Assembly: GCA_963697345.1 (NCBI GenBank)
Contig: CAVONS010000005.1
Location: 186,001-250,000, forward strand
Origin: Prado023 sp963697345
GTDB taxonomy: Bacteria; Actinomycetota; Actinomycetes; S36-B12; CAIYMF01
Reading direction: 5' to 3'
Length of the DNA stretch: 64,000 bases
Numbering within the stretch: the stretch's first letter is position 1; each line of letters starts with the position of its first letter. The notes below the pieces were generated by a model. That model searched no databases and was not told where the DNA came from. It worked only from the letters and a program-made list of their open reading frames with translations. The translations under genes were made by a program, and so were the position numbers. Positions 1-8,393 of the stretch are shown piece after piece.

Positions 1-36
1 CGGCGGCAGGGGGGGCATTCCGAGGTTGACGCTCAT
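1..36 (-). CDS. ispG: IspG (GcpE) 4-hydroxy-3-methylbut-2-enyl diphosphate synthase, N-terminal fragment
   Basis: Only the first 12 codons lie in the window; the gene runs off the left edge. The peptide MSVNLGMPPLPP resembles the N-terminus of actinobacterial IspG, which typically begins M-x-x-(I/V)-x-L-G-M-P. It is on the minus strand 39 bp after the TSUP permease stop and in the same direction as dxr and rseP. IspG carries out the penultimate step of the MEP isoprenoid pathway, and dxr-rseP-ispG is a standard actinobacterial order, which supports the call. The assignment rests on 12 residues plus synteny. Confidence 0.6.
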   Translation of the reverse strand, partial: MSVNLGMPPLPP

Positions 37-75
37 GGGTCAAGTATCGGCCACGTGGCCCGAAGACGCCCACCC

Positions 76-927
76 TCAGGGCCGCGTCGCCCCAGCGCCC
101 TCCACGGCCCTCGCATCACCACGTCGCGAGCGCGCGATCATCTGGGCACCGGACAGCACCAGCAGCACGGAGAACAGCAGCAGGGCGACCCGATCGGGCA
201 ACCATTGTCCCAGGGCTGCACCGGCCAGACCCGCAGGCGCCCCGACCAGGCCGGCGACCACCGCGATGCGCACCTCGACCAGCCCGTTGCGTAGGTTCGT
301 GACGGTGGCGGTCAGGGCGGTGACGATCACGACCACCAGGCTCGTGCCGCGAGCAACGCTGGCATCGGCACCGGTCAGCAGCACCAGGCCGGGCACCATG
401 ATGATGCCGCCCCCGACACCGAGCAGTCCGGCGAGCAGGCCGGCCGCGACCCCCACCAGCACCAGCAGCAGGCCCTCCCAGGCACCACCGAGCCCGGACA
501 CGACCGCGGACTCCCCACCGAGCACCATCCGGGCCGCCGCGGCCAGGCTGAGCAGGCCGAAGCCCATCTGGAGCGCAGGGATCGGCGTGCGCGGCAGCAG
601 ACGCGTCCCGAACTGCCCACCCAGCACGCCACCGACCAGGAGCAGGAAGCCCGCCGCGAGGTCGATGTTGCCATTGACCCCATAGCCGATCGCCGACGCC
701 GTGGCGATGGGGACGATGGCCAGCAGGCTGGTGGCGCTGGCCCGACGCTGATCCAGGGCGAACCACGCGACCAGCAGCGGCACCATGATCAGTCCGCCGC
801 CGACGCCGAAGAGCCCGGACAGCAGGCCCGCCGCAATGCCCAGGGACGACGCGCGCAACCACCATCGAGCCCCACCGGGGCTCAGGGGGCCCGACGGCGT
901 GGGCACAGCGGATGCGGCCTGCGGCAT
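76..927 (-). CDS. TSUP (TauE/SafE) family membrane permease
   Basis: A 283-residue polytopic membrane protein with two homologous halves, each carrying the glycine-rich signature of the TauE/SafE (TSUP) family: SGLFGVGGGLIMVP near residue 37 and AGLLGVGGGIIMVP near residue 167. About eight hydrophobic segments are visible. Family members export or import sulfite, sulfoacetate or other small organosulfur or carboxylate anions; the substrate cannot be read from sequence. The gene lies 8 bp after the M50 protease gene and 39 bp before ispG, so it appears to be co-transcribed within the dxr-rseP-ispG operon, an unusual place for a TSUP gene. Confidence 0.85.
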   Translation of the reverse strand: MPQAASAVPTPSGPLSPGGARWWLRASSLGIAAGLLSGLFGVGGGLIMVPLLVAWFALDQRRASATSLLAIVPIATASAIGYGVNGNIDLAAGFLLLVGGVLGGQFGTRLLPRTPIPALQMGFGLLSLAAAARMVLGGESAVVSGLGGAWEGLLLVLVGVAAGLLAGLLGVGGGIIMVPGLVLLTGADASVARGTSLVVVIVTALTATVTNLRNGLVEVRIAVVAGLVGAPAGLAGAALGQWLPDRVALLLFSVLLVLSGAQMIARSRRGDARAVEGAGATRP

Positions 928-935
928 CAGCCCGG

Positions 936-2297
936 TCAGCCGTACAGGGAGATCGGGTTGATGAGGTCGGCCAGGATCACGACACTGGCCACCGCGACCA
1001 GCGCGATACCCACTCCATAGGACAAGGGCAGCAGGCGCGACACGTCCACGGGACCGGGATCCGCTCTCCCCCGCATCCGGGCCAGAGTCCGACGCGCCCC
1101 CTCGTAGACCGCACCCACGACATGCCCGCCGTCCAGGGGCAGGACCGGCAGCAGGTTGAACAGGAACAGGAACAGGTTCAGGCTGGCGATCAGGCTCACC
1201 AGGATGGCCAACTTGGCCTTCACCGGCTCCTCGGCGGCCACGACCTCCCCGGAGATCCGCCCAACCCCCACCACGCTGATGGGGCCCTCGGGGTTGCGCT
1301 CGTTGCCGGCGACCATGTCCTGGGCCAACTCGTACACCCGGACCGGAAGGCTGATCAGCGCCTGCACGCTACGGCCGGTCACGTCGGCCATCACGGTGGG
1401 CACCGCGGACGCCGGCTGTGCGACGTACTGCGTCTGAGGGGTGACACCCACGTAGCCGGTGGCCACGATCTGATCACCGAGGGTGCCGTCCTCCTCGAGC
1501 ACCGGTCGATAGGCGGTGGCCATCGGGACCTCGACCTCGCGCTGCCCGGTGACGGTGTCCAGGCCGAGCACGACGGTCTGCCCGGGGCTTGACCGGGTGA
1601 TCTCGGTGAGCTGCGTCCACTCGTCGACAGGCTGGCCGTCGATCGACGTGATCCGGTCCCCGACCACGATCCCCGCCGTGATGGCCGGCGAGACCGGGTC
1701 GTCCGCGGTGCACTCGAGGTCATCGCTGAGTGACGAGGGGTCTGCCACGGCCGCTGCGGCTGCCTCGGGAGTGGCCATGAACGAGGGCACGCACTCCCCG
1801 ACCCTGGCCACCGTCGTGGTCGTGGTCGGCATCCCGATGCCCATCAGCAGCACCGCGAAGAAGATCGCGGCCAGGACCAGGTTCATGAGGGGACCACCCA
1901 TCATGACGACAACCTTCTTGGGGGCGCTGAGCTTGTAGAAGACGCGGTCCTCGTCGCCGGGCTGGACCTCCTCCCACGCAGCTGCCCTGGCCTCCTCGGC
2001 CAGCATCTGGAATCGTCCCGTGGTGCCACGCCCCGCCGTTCCGGCGGGTGCTCCCTTCGGCGCGGGGAACATCCCGATCATCCGGATGTAGCCGCCCAGG
2101 GGGATCCACTTCGCGCCGTACTCCGTCTCGGCACCCTTCCTGGACCACAACGTGGGCCCGAAGCCGATCATGTACTGCGTCACCTTCACGCCGAACGCCT
2201 TCGCGGGGACCATGTGGCCGACCTCGTGCAGGCCGATCGACAGGCCGATGCCCACTCCAGCGAGCAGCACCCCGAGGACGAACAGGACCGGTTCCAT
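936..2297 (-). CDS. rseP: RseP-like site-2 intramembrane zinc metalloprotease (M50B)
   Basis: 453 residues. The N-terminal membrane segment carries the zinc-binding HEVGH motif (GLHEVGHMVPAKAFGVKV, residues about 23-40); a central PDZ domain (ITSIDGQPVDEW) follows, and the C-terminal membrane segment has the second metal-ligand motif (LLPVLPLDGGH, near residue 390). Site-2 proteases cut transmembrane anti-sigma factors or signal-peptide remnants within the membrane. The start codon overlaps the dxr stop (ATGA), showing translational coupling in the dxr-rseP-(TSUP)-ispG operon. Length and domain order are normal for actinobacterial RseP/Rip1-type proteins. Confidence 0.92.
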   Translation of the reverse strand: MEPVLFVLGVLLAGVGIGLSIGLHEVGHMVPAKAFGVKVTQYMIGFGPTLWSRKGAETEYGAKWIPLGGYIRMIGMFPAPKGAPAGTAGRGTTGRFQMLAEEARAAAWEEVQPGDEDRVFYKLSAPKKVVVMMGGPLMNLVLAAIFFAVLLMGIGMPTTTTTVARVGECVPSFMATPEAAAAAVADPSSLSDDLECTADDPVSPAITAGIVVGDRITSIDGQPVDEWTQLTEITRSSPGQTVVLGLDTVTGQREVEVPMATAYRPVLEEDGTLGDQIVATGYVGVTPQTQYVAQPASAVPTVMADVTGRSVQALISLPVRVYELAQDMVAGNERNPEGPISVVGVGRISGEVVAAEEPVKAKLAILVSLIASLNLFLFLFNLLPVLPLDGGHVVGAVYEGARRTLARMRGRADPGPVDVSRLLPLSYGVGIALVAVASVVILADLINPISLYG

Positions 2298-3481
2298 CAG
2301 CGCTGCCCCCTTCCGATCAGTTCGCGGGCCCGCACTCGCGCCCAGGCGTCGGCTGCCGACACTGCCTCGAGCGAGAACTCCTGCCCCACGACGGGCGTGT
2401 GGTCGTCCACGACCGCGCCCACGGTGTCGACGATCCCGGTGAAGCTCAGCTCACCGGCGCGGAAGGCATCCACTGCCACCTCATTGGCCGCATTGAACAC
2501 CGCCGGCGCGGTGCCTCCCGTGGCCCCGGCGCTGCGGGCCAGGCGCACTGCGGGGAACACCTCGTCGTCGAGTGGGTCGAACGTCCAGGTGTGTGCGCTG
2601 GTCCAGTCGCAGGCAGGCGACGCGTCGGGCACGCGGTCGGGCCATCCCAGCCCCCAGGCGATCGGCAGGCGCATGTCTGGCGGGCTGGCCTGGGCCAACG
2701 TCGACCCGTCGACGAACTCGACCATGGAGTGGATCACAGACTGAGGATGGACCATCACGGCGATCCGGTCCATCGGGATGTCGAAGAGCAGATGCGCCTC
2801 GATGACCTCGAGGCCCTTGTTGACCAGCGTGGCGGAGTTGATCGTGATGACCGGCCCCATCGACCAGGTCGGGTGGGCCATCGCCTGCTCGACCGTGACA
2901 TCTGCCAGCTCGGCTCGGGTGCGCCCGCGGAACGGACCTCCGCTTGCTGTGAGCACGAGGCGCCGGACCTCCTGGGCCCTCCCGCCGGCCAGGCACTGGG
3001 CCAGGGCGGAGTGCTCGGAGTCGACCGGCACGATCTGGTGCTCCGCGGCCAGGGCCTTCACCAGCGGTCCGCCGATGATCAACGACTCCTTGTTCGCCAG
3101 CGCGAGCAGGTGCCCCGCCCTCAGCGCAGCCAGCGTCGGTTCCAGGCCCACAGCTCCGGTCATCCCGTTGAGGACGACGTCACCAGACCCGGCCGCGATC
3201 TCACTGGCCGCCTCCGGCCCCGCGAGGATCGCAGGCCGGGCTCCCGCCGGCATCCGGGCGGTCAGTGCCTCGGAGAGTGCCGCCTGCTGGCCGCTGTCGG
3301 CGATCGCCACCCGGGCGACCCCGAACTGTGCGGCCTGGTCAGCCAGGAGCTCGACGTTGGCGCCGCCGGCAGCCAGGCCCACCACCCGGAAGCGGTCGGG
3401 GTTGCGCGAGATCACGTCCAGCGCCTGAGTGCCGATCGAGCCGGTGCTCCCCAGCAGGATCACGTCCCGACGCGCAGTCAT
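2297..3481 (-). CDS. dxr: 1-deoxy-D-xylulose 5-phosphate reductoisomerase
   Basis: 394 residues from the ATG at 3481. The N-terminal NADPH-binding motif LLGSTGSIGTQALDV is present, followed by LANKESLIIGG and the metal/substrate motif PVDSEHSALAQCL, then TASGGPFR and HPTWSMGPVITINSATLVNKGLEVIEA, all hallmarks of Dxr. The enzyme converts DXP to MEP, the first committed step of the non-mevalonate isoprenoid pathway, in the cytoplasm. The ORF could extend upstream to 3568, but homology begins at MTARRDVILLGSTG. It is the first gene of a minus-strand operon with rseP, the TSUP permease and ispG. Confidence 0.96.
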   Translation of the reverse strand: MTARRDVILLGSTGSIGTQALDVISRNPDRFRVVGLAAGGANVELLADQAAQFGVARVAIADSGQQAALSEALTARMPAGARPAILAGPEAASEIAAGSGDVVLNGMTGAVGLEPTLAALRAGHLLALANKESLIIGGPLVKALAAEHQIVPVDSEHSALAQCLAGGRAQEVRRLVLTASGGPFRGRTRAELADVTVEQAMAHPTWSMGPVITINSATLVNKGLEVIEAHLLFDIPMDRIAVMVHPQSVIHSMVEFVDGSTLAQASPPDMRLPIAWGLGWPDRVPDASPACDWTSAHTWTFDPLDDEVFPAVRLARSAGATGGTAPAVFNAANEVAVDAFRAGELSFTGIVDTVGAVVDDHTPVVGQEFSLEAVSAADAWARVRARELIGRGQR

Positions 3482-3584
3482 GACGCCATTGTCCCCGATG
3501 CTCACAGGATCGGCGCCGCCGTGACCGATCCGGTCGATTCCCTTGCCGATCCCGTACATGACAGCCACACAGCGCGGTGACCTT

Positions 3585-5042
3585 CTACAGCGGGATCCCG
3601 GTGAGGACCATCACCTTCTCGTAGGTGAAGTCGGCCATCGCGGACTTCAGGCCCTCGCGCCCGAAGCCCGAGGCCTTCACCCCGCCGTAGGGCATCTGGT
3701 CGGCCCGGAACGACGGGACATCGCCGATGACCACGCCGCCGACCTCGAGCTCGCTGTGGGCGCGGAAGGCGGTGATCATGTTGTGCGTGAAGACGCCTGT
3801 CTGCAGGCCGAACCGGGAGTCGTTGACGGTCTCGAACGCCTCATCCACACCGTTGACCGGCACGATCACCAGCACCGGGCCGAACACCTCCTCACGGCAC
3901 ACCTTGGCGTCCGCCGGCGCGTCGACGAGCACGGTGGGAGCCATCGTGGCTCCCACCCGGCTCCCACCGGTGAGCACCCTCGCCCCGTCGGCAACGGCCT
4001 CCGCGATCCATGCCTCGACACGTTCAGCCGCCGCCTCATTGACCAGGGGTCCGACCACGGTCGTCTCGTCCCACGGGGAACCGGTCGGCAGCGCCCGCAC
4101 ACGATCGACGATCATCGGCACCAGGCGGTCCACGAGGCTCACGTCGACCAGCACCCGCTGCACAGAGATGCAGGACTGCCCCGCCTGGTAGTTGGCGAAG
4201 GTCGCGATGCGGCCAGCCGCCCACTCCAGGTCAGCCTCGGAGCTCCAATCCGCGAGCACGACCGCGGCGGCGTTGCCACCGAGTTCCAGGGTCACGTGCT
4301 TGGCGGGGACCGCGGCCTGGATCTGGTAGCCCACCACATCGGATCCCGTGAACGAGACCACCGGCAGTCGAGGGTCGGCCACCAGGCCCGGGGCCGCCTC
4401 GTTGCCCACGGGCAGGACGGACCATGCGCCGGCTGGCAGGTCGGTCTCGGCCAGGAGCTCACCGAGCAGCAGCGCCGACAACGGGGTCGAGGGCGCGGGC
4501 TTCACCACGATGGGAGCCCCCACCGCGATGGCCGGCGCGACCTTGTGGGCGGTGAGGTTCAGCGGGAAGTTGAAGGGCGCGATGCCCAGCACGGGGCCGA
4601 TCGGGAACCGGCGCACGAGCGCAGCCCGGCCGGCCGCAGCGAGGTCCGTGTCGAGCCGCTGGAACTCCCCGTTGAAGCGTCGAGCCTCCTCCGCAGCCCA
4701 CCGGAACGTGGAGGCAACACGATGGGCCTCGGCGCGCGACCACATCAGCGGCTTGCCGTTCTCGGCGGTGATCAGCCGGGCGATCTCCTCGGCGCGCTGC
4801 GTGACGCTGGTCGAGACGTGCATGAGCGCCTCAGCGCGCACCGCCGCGGGCTGGGCCGCAGTCGCGTGCCGCGCCGCCCAGGTCGCGTCCAGCGCCTCCT
4901 CGATCTGGGCGGGCGTCGGGACTGCATGGCGGGCGACGACGGACCCGTCGTAGGGATTGACCACCTCCGCGACGACATCACTGGTGGCTGCACGGCCAGC
5001 GATCCAGAAGGGCAGGGCCGAACCAGAGGTGTCGAGCTGCAT
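3585..5042 (-). CDS. NAD(P)-dependent aldehyde dehydrogenase, succinate-semialdehyde type candidate
   Basis: 485 residues from ATG 5042. ALDH superfamily motifs are present: the oxyanion asparagine region GIAPFNFPLN, the catalytic glutamate in VTLELGGNAAAV, and the catalytic cysteine at about residue 291 in NYQAGQSCISVQR. It lies divergently from the GABA aminotransferase gene at 5252, so oxidation of the semialdehyde product (succinate semialdehyde to succinate) is a reasonable role. It resembles the ALDH branch that includes non-phosphorylating glyceraldehyde/lactaldehyde dehydrogenases as much as classical GabD, so the substrate is an inference. The upstream TACTCT six bases before the ATG suggests a leaderless transcript. 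Confidence 0.8.
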   Translation of the reverse strand: MQLDTSGSALPFWIAGRAATSDVVAEVVNPYDGSVVARHAVPTPAQIEEALDATWAARHATAAQPAAVRAEALMHVSTSVTQRAEEIARLITAENGKPLMWSRAEAHRVASTFRWAAEEARRFNGEFQRLDTDLAAAGRAALVRRFPIGPVLGIAPFNFPLNLTAHKVAPAIAVGAPIVVKPAPSTPLSALLLGELLAETDLPAGAWSVLPVGNEAAPGLVADPRLPVVSFTGSDVVGYQIQAAVPAKHVTLELGGNAAAVVLADWSSEADLEWAAGRIATFANYQAGQSCISVQRVLVDVSLVDRLVPMIVDRVRALPTGSPWDETTVVGPLVNEAAAERVEAWIAEAVADGARVLTGGSRVGATMAPTVLVDAPADAKVCREEVFGPVLVIVPVNGVDEAFETVNDSRFGLQTGVFTHNMITAFRAHSELEVGGVVIGDVPSFRADQMPYGGVKASGFGREGLKSAMADFTYEKVMVLTGIPL

Positions 5043-5048
5043 GGCGCC

Positions 5049-5054
5049 AGAGTA
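5049..5054 (-). promoter_or_regulatory. Putative -10 box of a leaderless aldehyde dehydrogenase transcript
   Basis: On the minus strand TACTCT (fits TANNNT) ends six bases before the ATG at 5042 and no Shine-Dalgarno sequence is present. This is the geometry of leaderless actinobacterial genes. The same arrangement occurs at 10609-10614 in front of a GH114 gene. Confidence 0.4.
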
Positions 5055-5131
5055 TCGGCTGATCACGACCCCGAAGGACCTCTCAGAACTCCGCACCACG
5101 ACGATATCCGTGGCCCGGGAGGGACTCTGAC

Positions 5132-5147
5132 GCGAATCCGCGTTCGC
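5132..5147. promoter_or_regulatory. Inverted repeat in the ALDH/gabT divergent promoter region
   Basis: GCGAATCCGCGTTCGC has GCGAA/TTCGC arms. It lies in the 209-bp region between the divergent aldehyde dehydrogenase and gabT genes. A further ATATCGCTTTC at 5185-5195 resembles part of the motif seen at 33940-33960 and 36742-36761 in front of other polyamine genes. It may be an operator; nothing proves which regulator binds. Confidence 0.3.
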
Positions 5148-5251
5148 ACCGGCGTTCTGAGGAGGCGATCCGTGTTCGAGGTGATATCGCTTTCAGCCCC
5201 CGGACCGCGTAGCCTGATGCCGCCGCAGCACCGCCGATCCAGGGAGATCCC

Positions 5252-6604
5252 ATGAGCGCCGACCTCAGCATGAACCCCGGAGGTCCCACCCTCCCCCAGG
5301 AGCGCCGGCTGGTCACGGCGATCCCCGGTCCGCGCAGCATCGAGCTGCAGGCTCGGCGCACCGAGGCGGTGTCCGCCGGCGTCGGTGGCACCCTGCCCGT
5401 GTTCATCGTTGCGGCCGGAGGCGGCGTCCTGGTCGATGTGGATGGAAACTCCCTGATCGACATGGGTTCCGGGATCGCGGTGACCACGGTCGGCAACTCC
5501 GCGCCGCACGTGGTTGAGAACGTCCAGCGTCAGGTTGCCCAGTTCACGCACACCTGCTTCATGGTCACGCCCTACGAGTCCTACGTGCAGGTGTGCGAGG
5601 AGCTCAACGAGCTGACCCCGGGCGACCACGCCAAGCGCTCGGCCCTGTTCAACTCAGGAGCCGAGGCAGTGGAGAACGCGGTGAAGATCGCCCGCGCCTA
5701 CACCCACCGTCAGGCCGTCGTCGTCTTCGAGCACGGCTACCACGGCCGCACGAACCTCACGATGGGCCTCACGGCCAAGAACATGCCCTACAAGCACTCG
5801 TTCGGACCCTTCGCCCCCGAGATCTACCGGGTGCCCCTGAGCTACCCCTTCCGCGACGGTCTCACCGGAGCGCAGGCCGCGGCGCACGCCATCAGCAGGA
5901 TCGACAAGGAGGTGGGGGTCGACAACGTCGCCGCCATCATCATCGAACCCATCGCGGGTGAGGGTGGCTTCATCGTCCCGGCCGAGGGCTTCCTGCCCGA
6001 GATCGTGGAGTTCGCCCGCGCCAACGGGATCGTGTTCGTGGCCGATGAGATCCAGACCGGCTTCTGCCGAACAGGTGAGTGGTTCGCGTGCGACCACGAG
6101 GGCGTCATCCCGGACCTGATCACCACCGCCAAGGGCATCGCGGGCGGGCTGCCGCTGGCCGCGGTCACCGGCCGCGCAGAGATCATGGACGCCGTCCACG
6201 TGGGGGGCCTCGGCGGCACCTATGGAGGCAATCCGGTGGCCTGCGCCGCAGCGCTGGGCGCCATCGCGGAGATGCGCGAGGGCGACCTGAACGCAGCGGC
6301 CCGCCGGATCAGCTCCCAGATGCTGCCGCGCCTGAACGACCTGGCTGACAGGACCGGTCGGATCGGCGACGTGCGTGGGCGTGGCGCGATGGTGGCCGTC
6401 GAGCTGGTGGTGCCCGGCACGACCGACGCCGATCCCACGGCGACGGCCGCCGTCGCGAAGGCCTGTCACGCAGCCGGTGTCGTGGTGCTCACAGCTGGGA
6501 CCTACGGCAACGTCCTGCGCTTCCTGCCGCCGCTGGCCATCAGCGAGGAGCTGCTCGACGAGGCGTTGGACGTCATCGAGGATGCCTTCGCATCCCTGGG
6601 CTAG
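5252..6604 (+). CDS. gabT: 4-aminobutyrate aminotransferase (class III, PLP)
   Basis: 450 residues. This fold-type I class III aminotransferase has SGAEAVENAVKIAR, FEHGYHGRTNLTMGLTAK, IIEPIAGEGGF and FVADEIQTGFCRTG, with the PLP lysine at about residue 294 in TTAKGIAGGLPL. GabT transfers the amino group of GABA to 2-oxoglutarate, giving succinate semialdehyde and glutamate. The start is supported by an upstream AGGGAG. It is divergent from an aldehyde dehydrogenase that could complete the GABA shunt, and it fits the polyamine catabolic genes found from 18.4 kb onward, although the exopolysaccharide island now separates them. Confidence 0.92.
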   Translation: MSADLSMNPGGPTLPQERRLVTAIPGPRSIELQARRTEAVSAGVGGTLPVFIVAAGGGVLVDVDGNSLIDMGSGIAVTTVGNSAPHVVENVQRQVAQFTHTCFMVTPYESYVQVCEELNELTPGDHAKRSALFNSGAEAVENAVKIARAYTHRQAVVVFEHGYHGRTNLTMGLTAKNMPYKHSFGPFAPEIYRVPLSYPFRDGLTGAQAAAHAISRIDKEVGVDNVAAIIIEPIAGEGGFIVPAEGFLPEIVEFARANGIVFVADEIQTGFCRTGEWFACDHEGVIPDLITTAKGIAGGLPLAAVTGRAEIMDAVHVGGLGGTYGGNPVACAAALGAIAEMREGDLNAAARRISSQMLPRLNDLADRTGRIGDVRGRGAMVAVELVVPGTTDADPTATAAVAKACHAAGVVVLTAGTYGNVLRFLPPLAISEELLDEALDVIEDAFASLG

Positions 6605-6944
6605 CAGGACTCAACCATGCCCCCGGGTCTGGTCGGCCCCCGGTGGATGCACCCTCCCGAATGCTGGTGTCGGCGGCGCTGAGCTTCGAGAAGTACCGAC
6701 CGCGGACACCCCAGCTCATCAATCCGCCGGAGGGATTCGCACATCCAGCAGGGCGCAATTCCGCCAGACACGCTCCTGCGAAGGCCGCGCATTGGCCGTC
6801 AGCCGCCCGGCGCGGCAGCTGACTGCTGTCACGTCGCAGCGCTCTCAGGCCCAGGCAGCATGGCTCATCCGGAAGCTCAAGTCCCGGCCCCGTGAAGTCG
6901 ATCCCGGACTTCAGGACTGACGTACCCGAGCCGAAGGGAACACC
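6605..6944 (+). other. Gene-free region upstream of the GH114 cluster
   Basis: 340 bp between gabT and the first GH114 gene. I see no convincing ORF, tRNA or known riboswitch. The last 40 bases carry AAGGGA as a Shine-Dalgarno sequence for the ATG at 6945. Its length and position suggest it holds the promoter of the exopolysaccharide hydrolase genes, but I could not fix a -10/-35 pair. Confidence 0.4.
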
Positions 6945-8366
6945 ATGATCTCCCCAGCGAGCCTCCGAGCACCGTCGCGCGGGAAGTCGTCTCTGACGTT
7001 CTGGGCGATTCTCCTGGTGTCGTGCCTTCTCTCCGCGGGACTTGGCCATTCATCAGCCCAGGCCGCCCCCAAGCCGGGCAAGCCCACGCGCGTCGAGGCC
7101 GCCGGCGCGGGCCACAAGGTGAAGGTTCACTGGAAGGCTCCCCGCAAGGCCAAGCGGAAGGGGCTCAGGGGCTATCGAGTGCGGTACTCCGTTGACAGCG
7201 GCCGCACCTGGTCCGTCTCGAAGCGAATTGGCAAGAAGCGCACCTCTCTGAGCGTCACCGCCCCGGACCCGGGTGGTGTTCACCTGTTCCGCGTGCGCGC
7301 GGTGACCCGCACGAAGAAGAGCTCCTGGTCGCGGACCGTCAGGGTCTCAACCCCGACCGTGACTCCCGTGGTGGGACAGCCGAACGTGGCCACACCACCG
7401 ACGCCACCCACCCCGCCAACACCGCCCGCCCCACCAACTCCACCCACGCCTCCGACTCCCCCGACTCCACCCACTCCCCCCACACCACCCACACCGCCGA
7501 CACCTCCGACTCCCCCGACTCCACCCACACCCCCGACTCCACCCACACCCCCCACACCTCCGACTCCCCCGACTCCACCCACACCCCCGACTCCCCCCAC
7601 ACCCCCCACACCTCCGACTCCGCCGACTCCACCCACTCCGCCGACTGAGCCGCCTTCTGGTGCGTGGTGGTCGCCGGCCAAGGGCACGTCATGGCAGTGG
7701 CAGCTGACCGGCACGATCGATACCAGCGTGGATGCGGCAGTGTTCGACGTCGACGGTGAGGACGTCTCAGCGGCCACGGTCTCCGCGCTGCACGCCAAGG
7801 GCGCGAAGGTGATCTGCTACTTCAGCGCCGGCTCCTTCGAGGACTGGCGCAGCGACGCCTCCTCGTTCCCCTCCTCCGTGAAGGGCAAGGCCCTGGACGG
7901 CTGGGCCGGCGAGAACTGGCTGGACGTGCGCGCCCTCGACGTGCTCCTGCCGATCATGGAGGCCCGCATCTCCAACTGCCGGGCCAAGGGCTTCGACGCC
8001 ATCGAGCCCGACAACGTCGACGGCTACACCAACGCCAGCGGATTCCCGCTGACCGCGGCCGACCAGATCGCCTACAACAAGGCCCTGGCCGACATCGCCC
8101 ACCGCCACGGCCTCGGGATCGCCCTCAAGAACGACCCCGACCAGGTCAAGGCCCTCGAACCTTACTTTGACTTCTCCGTGGCCGAGGAATGCGCCAGATA
8201 CAAGGAATGCGACAGCTACGCACCGTTCACCCAAGCAGGAAAAGCCGTCCTGCACGTCGAGTACAAAGGCACCCTCGCCTCGTTCTGCCCCACCACCACA
8301 GCTCTGGGCTTCTCCAGCATGCTCAAGAAGCTCGACCTCACCGCCTGGCGCGAGAGCTGCCCATGA
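6945..8366 (+). CDS. Secreted Fn3 - Pro/Thr linker - GH114 glycoside hydrolase
   Basis: 473 residues. A Sec signal peptide (residues about 1-41, ending SSAQA) precedes a fibronectin type III-like domain (about 44-140), then an 88-residue linker made almost only of P-P-T units, then a GH114 domain (about 238-473). GH114 marks are GAKVICYFSAGSFEDWR, GENWLDVR, FDAIEPDNVDGY (acidic residues near 354-356) and a conserved EEC near 414-416; these acids are candidate catalytic residues. GH114 enzymes (Ega3, the PelA hydrolase domain) cleave alpha-1,4-linked galactosamine polymers. The GH114 part is a near-identical copy of that in the gene at 9345. RBS AAGGGA precedes the ATG. First of four GH114 genes on this strand. 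Confidence 0.9.
   Translation: MISPASLRAPSRGKSSLTFWAILLVSCLLSAGLGHSSAQAAPKPGKPTRVEAAGAGHKVKVHWKAPRKAKRKGLRGYRVRYSVDSGRTWSVSKRIGKKRTSLSVTAPDPGGVHLFRVRAVTRTKKSSWSRTVRVSTPTVTPVVGQPNVATPPTPPTPPTPPAPPTPPTPPTPPTPPTPPTPPTPPTPPTPPTPPTPPTPPTPPTPPTPPTPPTPPTPPTPPTPPTPPTPPTPPTEPPSGAWWSPAKGTSWQWQLTGTIDTSVDAAVFDVDGEDVSAATVSALHAKGAKVICYFSAGSFEDWRSDASSFPSSVKGKALDGWAGENWLDVRALDVLLPIMEARISNCRAKGFDAIEPDNVDGYTNASGFPLTAADQIAYNKALADIAHRHGLGIALKNDPDQVKALEPYFDFSVAEECARYKECDSYAPFTQAGKAVLHVEYKGTLASFCPTTTALGFSSMLKKLDLTAWRESCP
7392..7655 (+). repeat. Pro-Pro-Thr linker repeat (long version)
   Basis: 264 bp of CCN-CCN-ACN codons encoding 88 residues, nearly all P-P-T with one alanine (A-P-P) and a final T-E-P-P. Most units are 9 bp, some grouped in longer near-identical blocks. 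It joins the Fn3 and GH114 domains. The paralogue at 9345 has only 33 residues in the same position, so copy number has changed by slippage or unequal exchange. Confidence 0.95.
7608..8362 (+). repeat. 755-bp direct repeat, copy 1 (GH114 domain)
   Basis: This stretch reappears at 9834-10588, offset 2226 bp, and ends within the last sense codon of each gene. Comparing the two I find a single silent difference (TTT at 8166-8168 against TTC). The encoded GH114 domains are identical. Confidence 0.92.
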
Positions 8367-8380
8367 GGCTGGCCCGATAC

Positions 8381-8386
8381 TACGAT
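8381..8386 (+). promoter_or_regulatory. Putative -10 box of leaderless GH114 lipoprotein gene
   Basis: TACGAT (TANNNT) ends seven bases before the ATG at 8394. No Shine-Dalgarno sequence lies between, so the transcript probably starts at or very near the start codon. Confidence 0.42.
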
Positions 8387-8393
8387 TGACGCC

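Noticed and set aside
2048..3580. Long plus-strand open frame opposite dxr (510 codons)
   Set aside because: It is antisense to dxr, has His/Arg/Gly-rich composition and no domain; a GC-skew shadow. Similar long antisense frames opposite the aldehyde dehydrogenase, mmsA, FAD oxidase and tsf genes were also dismissed.
6605..6944. Riboswitch (c-di-GMP or c-di-AMP) upstream of the GH114 genes
   Set aside because: I looked for the conserved cores of GEMM and ydaO-type elements and did not find them.
6573..7049. Minus-strand open frame over the gabT/GH114 gap (158 codons)
   Set aside because: It overlaps both neighbouring coding regions, has no RBS or recognisable motif, and reads as low-complexity; not supported as a gene or a transposase remnant.
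7392..7655. Short regular repeats that could suggest a CRISPR array or minisatellite locus
   Set aside because: The repeats are 9-bp in-frame codons for P-P-T within a secreted protein and have no unique spacers.
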